A stretch of 64,000 nucleotides of DNA from Gymnopilus junonius. Its lineage: Eukaryota > Basidiomycota > Agaricomycetes > Agaricales > Galerinaceae. The position numbers were made by a program, and so were the translations under genes. Position 1 is the first letter of the stretch. Every line of letters begins with the position of its first letter. The notes under the pieces are model-generated. The model worked only from the letters and a program-made list of their open reading frames with translations. It was not told the origin of the DNA and made no database searches. Below are positions 57,238 through 64,000 of this stretch, piece by piece. The stretch lies in assembly GCA_015501075.1 (NCBI GenBank), contig JADNYJ010000006.1, forward strand, positions 248,001 to 312,000, in the 5' to 3' direction.

Positions 57238-58110
57238 CTACCAGAATGAAAAGGAAAGTAACGAAAGAATGCGATGAAATGCCCCTAGCCCAGAGGTGAG
57301 CACGCACACGCAAGATGTGCAAGTGGAAAGTACTGTGCCTAAAAAGGGAGTCTTCCGGATAAATAGACGCCTTGACCTCTCGCAGTTGTGAGACTCCATT
57401 GCATATTCGTCTTCGAATCGGTCTTCGCAACGAGTACAGACGATAGTGCTTTAGGAAATTGGTAATTAAGAACTGTGCAAGATAAGACAAAGTAAATTTA
57501 CCGGTCATGAATGTCGTGTATATGCAGGTGGTAAGTCAGGGCTGTCAGGCTCGGCAGCACGTCCCTACAACCGGTGCGAGGACATGCGACCGGGCTATTG
57601 GATCCTTTGCCATGCTTCGTTGCGACGTTCTTGGCTTCCTGAAACTTAAGAAGCATCTCAATTAGCTAATAGAAGATACGGATTCCAGAAACTGACAGTG
57701 TTTTGCAGAGCTTGGAATCGCGACTCGCGGTAAACAGCCTTGATATTCTTGACAGACTCGTCTATAGAAGCTGCAGCCCAGGAATCTGGTTCCGAATATA
57801 TCGAAGGGGAGCTGTATCGAGTTTCATGATCCGATGAATGACTGGCGCGATAGCGAATGACTATTTGTTGAGCAGCAGTCATATTACTATCGCCCGAGCT
57901 ACTGGCATGCAGTGCAATGGGGGCAGAGAATTCATAGGCGCTGCCAACGTCCGCAATGCTTTCCAAATCTTCAAGACTGGCTTTAGAACCGAAGTAGATT
58001 GCGTAACGCCTGGAATCCGTTGTAAAGTGCGGAGATATTTTCGCTGGTTCTGGTGAAAGCAAAGTTTGACTGGCACTGTTCAATAAGGAAGCTTGGGTGC
58101 GAGACTGCAT
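57238..58110 (-). CDS. Protein with two C2H2-type zinc fingers
   Basis: Three exons (58110-57697, 57638-57502, 57448-57238) give 253 codons. The N-terminal half has no known motif ('MQSRTQASLLNSASQ', a run of Ser-rich sequence). A zinc finger 'CPRTGCRDVLPSLTALTYH' with following HxxxH is in exon 2. A shorter one, 'CTRCEDRFEDEYAMESHNC', is in exon 3. The end is Cys- and Leu-rich ('FHRILSLLSFSFW'). The in-frame open sequence reaches back to 58278, so an earlier Met is possible. It is probably a small DNA- or RNA-binding protein; no family is recognised. Confidence 0.5.
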
Positions 58111-58688
58111 TGCAAAGTCCGATCGAAAACTATGAAGTACGAACGATGAGGGAGAAGAGGGCTGAATGGTCCCCAGCAAATGCAATCCAACCATATTATA
58201 TAGTGATATATTCACATTGTCCTGTGGCACGTCCAGTTTATAGCTCAGAATTACGGCCCAAGGCGACAGAACAGGCAATACGTCGATCTGGGCCAGTTGT
58301 TATCCATGAGACGCCGATCGTAAATTCCCCATTCCCAGACCAAACAGGAGATTCGGCGCGCATCTGCTGTATGAAATGCAGTAAGACTGGCAACTAGAAC
58401 AATGAGGCTTCATAACACCGTTTTAACGGCGTGGTTTGCAACCGCAAAGGGAGACGTGGCTTGAAGAACAAAGATAAAGGCAAACTCGTGTTGTATGTGA
58501 TTTCTGAACCTAGACGGCCTAGGTGTGATGTGACAAGTTTAAAAGTAACATCATGTGATGACTGTCACGGTAGGAATCAATTCCGAACCTTTACGTTGAA
58601 CCACCGTGGTCATTGACGAACCTCATCAGTGTGATCATTCTTCAGCAGTCGTTCAATACTGTGAATCATTCGCAACTAGGAATACGAT
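58111..58688. other. Divergent region before COQ4
   Basis: Upstream of both the C2H2 protein and COQ4. No gene is supported; possible leader exons for either neighbour cannot be excluded. Confidence 0.4.
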
Positions 58689-59734
58689 ATGCTATCTTCT
58701 ATCTCTTCTGCAAGAAATATCGGTTTATCCCGGATTTTACCGTTGGGCTCGACAACACTGGCAGCGCGTCCAAACCGTCCTACACGGTGCGGAAGCAAAT
58801 ATAGTCTCTCGGAAAGAGGCATCGTAGTCCGTTCCCTCAATACGAAGCCGGCTTATGAAGGCCACATTCCTTTAAGTTGGTTCGAGAACGCGTTTCTTGC
58901 CGTGGGATCTGCATTTATGTCCCTTGCAGATCCTCGTAGAGGAGGTGAGAAAATATCTGTATGCTTCTTTGCATCTCGTTGAACACAATTGATTGTCAGA
59001 TATGATCGCGGCTTTGGGAGAAACTACAGCGGGTCCTAGTCTACCACGTTTAAGGGACCGAATGTTAGAAAGCCCTGAAGGTCGCAGGGTCCTGAAGGAC
59101 AGGCCACGCGTTAACTCGTCTACAGTCGACATGGATAAGCTCGCTCAGTATCCTGAAGGCTCTTTCGGACGGGCATATGTAACATGGCTCGAGCGTTGTG
59201 GTGTTACTCCTGATACACGAGAACCGGTAAGGGCTTTGTTCCAAGCCAACGATCCTAAATACTGAGGCCTAAGGTCTTCTATGGTTTAATTCATAGGTTC
59301 ATTACATCGATGATCCTGAACTTGCCTATGTCATGCAGCGCTATCGTGAATGCCACGACTTCTACCATTGCATTTGCAACCTCCCTGTCAATGTCGAATC
59401 AGAATTAGCCGTAAAGTATTTCGAATTTGCCAACCTGGGCCTCCCCATGGCGGCGATTTCCGCTCTCTTTGGTCCCCTTCGCTTGACCCCACAAAAACGA
59501 GCCCGACTCTTCTCAGAATTCGTCCCTTGGGCCCTCAAATGTGGAAGCAGCGCTCAGAGTTTGATAACCGTCTACTGGGAGAAAAGATGGGAACAGGACG
59601 TCAACGATTTGAAGAAAGAGCTCGGTATATGGGATCCACCGGAAGCTCGTTGGAGCAAGCCCTTGAGCGAAGCCAAAGCACTTGCTCAAAAGAGGCAGCA
59701 ATCAGCTGCGCCGACTTCGGCATCAGCGCCATGA
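58689..59734 (+). CDS. COQ4: Ubiquinone biosynthesis protein COQ4, mitochondrial
   Basis: Three exons (58689-58944, 59000-59226, 59297-59734) give 306 codons. The N-terminus 'MLSSISSARNIGLSRILPLG' is an Arg/Ser-rich, acid-poor mitochondrial targeting sequence. The COQ4 body shows 'HIPLSWFENAFLAVGSAFMS', 'MIAALGETTAGPSLPRLRDR', 'GRAYVTWLERCGVTPDTREP' and 'DPELAYVMQRYRECHDFYH'. The metal-binding HDxxHx11E motif is complete (His ~181, His ~185, Glu ~197). COQ4 is a matrix-side component that organises the coenzyme Q synthesis complex and takes part in decarboxylation and hydroxylation of the ring. The coding frame is undamaged. Confidence 0.93.
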
Positions 59735-61778
59735 ATTCCTCCCATTTCTTCATCAGACCACAGGCCAAGCCCCAAGCTGTAGACTCCGCGGACGGCCAAG
59801 GTCGGCTTGCTGCGGCATGCCCGAACCTGCACAGAGAATCAAATAAAAGCCCTGAAACATTATATATGTATCATCATTTTCTCATTCGAGATATCAAGAT
59901 GGCCTCCGACAGTCCTCTCCTGTCGGTGGCTGTCGGTTCAGAAGGATGGAAGTCGGACTCATACGTCACAGAACGAGTTTTGCTGACCTTCTCGTAATCT
60001 ATGTTCAAGAATATGGTTTACTAATTTCTACGTCTCATTACTTGTTGCGGATGTGAAATTATTGGATCTCCGGAAAGGCTGCAGAGAACGGCATCTGAAG
60101 GTGCTGGTTTTCCGCCGCTTTCCCTTTTATAGGCCAAGTTTCAACTTCGGTCGTGATGGCGGAATTACCGATGATTCTAGGTAAGGCCAGTTCCTGTCTC
60201 GACTTCGTTGGAATCGCCCACTGAGCTGCAGTTAACAGGGCATGGCATAATACTGCTGAAAATCTTGACACAGTCTGTCAGATGACGCAGACAGTGGGCG
60301 CACTGACCAATGGTCGAAGACTCTGACAAGCTTCAACTCATCCATGGACTATGACGACATGTAAACCGCTCAGTTTTTGGCACATAAGTCACTGTACATA
60401 CGTAAGCGAAGATGTTTCTGACCATGGGAGAAGGCGCTGACATGCACAACTACACAGTAACCCAAAGTTGGAAAATCTCCTTGTCATCTCGGAAAATGCC
60501 TATTAATTCGGGGGATCTCCTTAAGACTTAAATAAGTGCCAAGGGTCAGGGAATCTATGAGAAAATCCTTCCTTTGACAGGATGTTTGGCGGTTCTATCT
60601 TGCTCCTGTCATTGATACGCCCCATCATTAATCACAGGCCAAGTAAGCACTTCAGAGGGCGCCTACTGACTAAACGTCCCTCAGTTCTTCTTGGATTAGT
60701 CTTGCCGATAAAGCCGAAAACTTTGCAGCTAGCGCCACTCTACCTGAAGACCACTGACCAGAATCACCAGGGCGAGCGGAGATCAACGACAACTCAGGTG
60801 AATGAATCAAAGTCAATCTATTTTCCCCGTTCGTCAAGGAGGTCTATTTCCTTTGGTGCCACCGACGATCGATGTGCCATGATCGAAGATCCCAAGCAGC
60901 AGAATGTTGCAGCCATTTACCCTTATTTTGTGTATGCGCCGATGGATGTATTCCGAAGGAGTGGCGATTCACAGAAGTACTTTCCCCTCTCCCGATATCT
61001 CCTTGCCAGCGGTTACAGCGTTACTAATCGTCCTAAGGAGACATCTACAGTGTTCCTCCAAGTCACCCCTCCATATCACAAGTCCTTCTGATTCTGCATG
61101 ACTTGTCTTTGACCTCCCTGAAAGACGCAAAGTGGATGAAAATATCAAGTTTTAGGCCTACTTTGGGCATGCACAGCATTGGATTTTGAGGATCAGGCGA
61201 TTTTTTTCTTAAAAATGCCTCAACCTTTTCTAAAATTTCGGTCATGGACGGAGGACACAGAGTCCGTGCACAGTTGGAACAGTGGTCGACCAAAGACCGG
61301 TCCACCCGAATATGCGTCCCTTATGCTTTGCCGCAGAGCAACAAAACATGCCGGCGATTTGGTCTCTTTCCTGTTATGTCAAAGTACATCTTCGATGCTG
61401 TGATCAATTTGCAAGGGCACAAGACATTTTCGATGCATCCCCTTCCGTCTGTCATTCTAATACCCCGATCTAGACCAACTAATGCTCAGTGGATACACTT
61501 GTTAAAGAAGTTCCGATCACAACTCTCAAGTAGCTACCGGCGAGATTCCCAACTGCACAAAATTGGTACCTTAAGATTCATCGTCACTATAAAATGCCGC
61601 AGACTCATCCAATGTTCTATCCTCACCTCGAAATCTACCCACCAACCTCCACTAATAATAATGAATGCAAGGGTACGTCTTCTTATGATGTTACAGATTG
61701 TGTCTGAGCATATGGACCCTGGGTCGATAAGGACCTTTCTCAGACTATTCGATGTTGTCTCTATTCCACTTTCTCCAG
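59735..61778. other. Interval with weak coding potential
   Basis: An open frame at 60582-61088 (169 codons) and pieces at 61179-61795 occur, with possible introns, but no motif or consistent gene could be built. Some of it may be 5' exons of the membrane protein that follows; for instance an ATG at 61662 with a possible short intron. Confidence 0.3.
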
Positions 61779-62265
61779 GACCAGCTCATCGCTGAGCAAA
61801 GTTTGCAATCACGCCTGGGCGGAGGCCGTTATATCACCCGCAAAATATGCCTTATTTCAGGTCCTAGGGTTCCATTTCATTCGAGCGACTGGTCGATTGG
61901 ATGTGCCATACAGTATCACTGCAGCGTATGCAGCCAAAGTCGGCTGCTTTGCTGGAATAGCACTCGGGGCCTTCTATATCTCATTGTTAGCTAGGCAGCG
62001 GCACTCTAGAAGTCAAGACATCTCCAACTTGGGAACTTCCGCTGCATTTTCTAATTTGTGCAAAGAGATGGCATACACCGTTATTGCGTCTGTCATTGGA
62101 GCCTCTCTTCACGGTCTAGACGACCCTGCTGGGTTATTCTTTCTCGCGACATCCGGTGTCCTTGGACCTGCCGTATTTTTGATGATTTTGTTTGGTGTGT
62201 TGGGGATTGTGATTGCCATAACGTGGTGTTATGGGAGCTTGAAGCACCGATGTGTGCTGCATTAA
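61779..62265 (+). CDS. Small multi-pass membrane protein, 5' end unresolved
   Basis: A frame entered at an acceptor (CTCCAG, 61773-61778) reads 'SKVCNHAWAEAVISPAKYAL', then 'YAAKVGCFAGIALGAFYISL', 'TVIASVIGASLHGLDDPAGL', 'FFLATSGVLGPAVFLMILF' and 'GVLGIVIAITWCYGSLKH', ending 62265. At least three hydrophobic helices. The upstream exon(s) were not fixed; the frame that leads into this acceptor is ambiguous. No family recognised. Confidence 0.4.
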
Positions 62266-63159
62266 TCGAAGGTACCGAACTCTATCGTTACGTCTGGCTG
62301 TCCCTCCTCTGATCGCTCGGTTTAACCAGGACAGAATTACATATCTTATCGCCTAAATCTAATTAGTAACTCACATACATCTAAGCATTCATAGCCCGTC
62401 TCGATATATATTTTTGCTCGCTTTTGGTCGTCTGGAAGGCCAGAGGCCAAGAGTCCTGATAACAATATGAATTTCTTTGACGACATCATCACATACTAAG
62501 CGTCATTGGCCATGTGCTCAATTTCATTTGCTTGGGGGGGGCGGGTTGGGTATTAATAATTATGCATGAGACTAGATGATAACATGCTGCTCTCCCTTCG
62601 TATGCGTTTTGAGTGGGCGCATCTCCGACACTCCCAAATTGCGGTCGCATACTACTAACCTACCATCGGACGGGAGAAGCGAGTGAAAGTGTTGAGTTGG
62701 CTTGCTGTAACGTAATTGTACTGCCCTTCCACTGCTTCAATTTGAAAAAGAGATGGTAAAGGTATGGGTGTTGGAGCCCGAACAAAGAACTATGATGGAC
62801 CACAGTAAATATCACCGAAATAGCAGATAACCGACCACAGTCTGGCGCTGAATGGGGTTTTTGGGGTGGGTCGATGAGGACCTCAGGCAGTCCAGGTCTT
62901 ATGTTCGTGAAAGGGTTCATGCAGGGCTAAATGGACGAAGCTGGACATGAATCGGTGTGGGGGTGGATCGGAATCAAATATTAATCAGAAAGCATTATAT
63001 GTCTCTGTGAAATCGATTAGTACCGTGAAAGGATTTTGAACTCAGGGTATCGCAAATGGATCTTCCTAGAGTATTCTTATAAATATCTACGATGTGCCAT
63101 AATGTTAGGACCTACCTTCTTTCCTGGGCAAGATATCAATATCTCCAGGAAAGAACATA
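62266..63159. other. Intergenic
   Basis: No gene. A G-run (62534-62541) and short A/T-rich stretches only. Confidence 0.4.
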
Positions 63160-63726
63160 CAGTCGGCACCCTCATAACCCATACCTCTCCGTGGATGGCC
63201 CAAGCTATGGGTTATCAGGGTTATGGGATACCTAAGGTGTACTAAAAATAGATTTTAAAATTCAGCCCAAAATTTAAATGGAATATCGTCATTCTAACTT
63301 TTTATGAGCTACCAAGACGAAGACCAAAGAGCAAAAATGACTTCTTAGACCTTAACTCGACGTACAGAGGGTTAAAGATGCTAGTGTGGGCTCTTTGCAT
63401 GCTTATGTCATTGGCCTAACGCAGAAGGTGAGCATAGGATTATCACACTTTCGGTCCAACTGCATACATGAGCCAGAGATTCAAGCATTTTTTGCCCATA
63501 ATTGTGGCTGAAGCTCATCATTTTGGTCAAAAAGTGCATGGATAACACAGTCCACTGCCCGATTTGGTAGGTCATACCTATGGGTTTTGCCTAAGGAGGG
63601 GTATGGGTTATGGGTTATCGCGGACTTATGGGTTATTCCCCACCCACCGAGTTGGTGGACCGAAAAAAGTATGGGTTTTCTGGGGTTATGGGTTATCACA
63701 GTCATGGGTTATGGGAGTGCCGACTG
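63160..63726. mobile_element. Non-autonomous TIR transposon (MITE), TA target site, 567 bp
   Basis: The left end CAGTCGGCACCCTCATAACC and the right end ...GTTATGGGAGTGCCGACTG are imperfect inverses of about 24 bases, flanked on both sides by TA (63158-63159 and 63727-63728). CAGT ends with a TA duplication are typical of Tc1/mariner-type elements. Inside, ATGGGTTATGGG-like repeats occur many times near both ends, which could be subterminal transposase-binding repeats. No transposase frame is present. Confidence 0.7.
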
Positions 63727-64000
63727 TACCAGGTTCTCATGCCTGCCAGTGTATTTGCATCACGTTTCATTTTCACAAACCTTAACAATTCTTCCCTACA
63801 GATGTAAGGTTCATCACGAATCTTTGACGGATCTTCTGTTCCTGAGTCTACTTTGGTTACGCCTCACGTATGAAACAAATGGGCACTACTTTTTGTTAGA
63901 TAAAAATGCAGCACCTTATTTCTGAATAGTTACGCTATTGTATCATTGCATATAAATCGTGATAGATCTCAATTACTTTCGTCAACATCTTGTGGGTCCT
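63727..64000. other. Right edge of the window
   Basis: No gene supported; the last 270 bases are A/T-rich and continue outside the window. Confidence 0.4.

Overview
This is a stretch of nuclear DNA from a mushroom-forming basidiomycete (Agaricomycetes). Its genes are split by many 45-65 bp GT-AG introns, some exons are as short as 18 bp, and several families known mainly or only from mushroom genomes are present (DUF6535, DUF6533, DUF7918-like and a 'FPPGTVGALYY' repeat family). All family names rest on motif recognition by eye; no search was run. Exon borders were worked out by hand from splice signals and reading frame.

Layout. 0-9 kb: the 3' part of an uncharacterised gene, a TE-rich gap, then a conserved block of OPA3-like (-), CWC2 splicing factor (+) and TMA46/ZC3H15-like (-). 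9-14 kb: two paralogues of a repeat-containing fungal family and a broken relic. 16-17.6 kb: a secreted GH10 xylanase. 17.6-22.8 kb: a 5 kb gene-poor gap ahead of a long C2H2 transcription factor (22.8-26.3 kb). 27-43 kb: five DUF7918-like genes (A-E) with different degrees of decay, interrupted by a possible distant relative, a DUF6535 membrane gene and a second multi-pass membrane gene. 44-48.5 kb: a DUF6533 relic, ribosomal protein uL4 and a small membrane protein. 49.3-56.9 kb: an ADP-ribose cluster with three PARP-catalytic-like genes, one NADAR-domain gene and one stand-alone zinc-finger gene. 57-59.7 kb: a C2H2 protein and COQ4. 60-64 kb: a membrane protein and a non-autonomous TA-flanked DNA transposon.

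How the genes fit together. The most striking group is the ADP-ribose cluster. Two PARP-like proteins keep an H-Y-E catalytic triad, one has lost it, and next to them sits a NADAR protein, a fold known to remove ADP-ribose. Writer, possible decoy and possible eraser thus lie together, partly on divergent promoters. The second notable group is the DUF7918-like array: four of the five tails carry VIDLT-type SUMO-interaction-like motifs, and three copies have ACGCG-type motifs upstream.

Caution. Several genes show single-base frame breaks, often in homopolymers, although the protein is otherwise conserved. Consensus error and real pseudogenisation cannot be told apart from this window alone.
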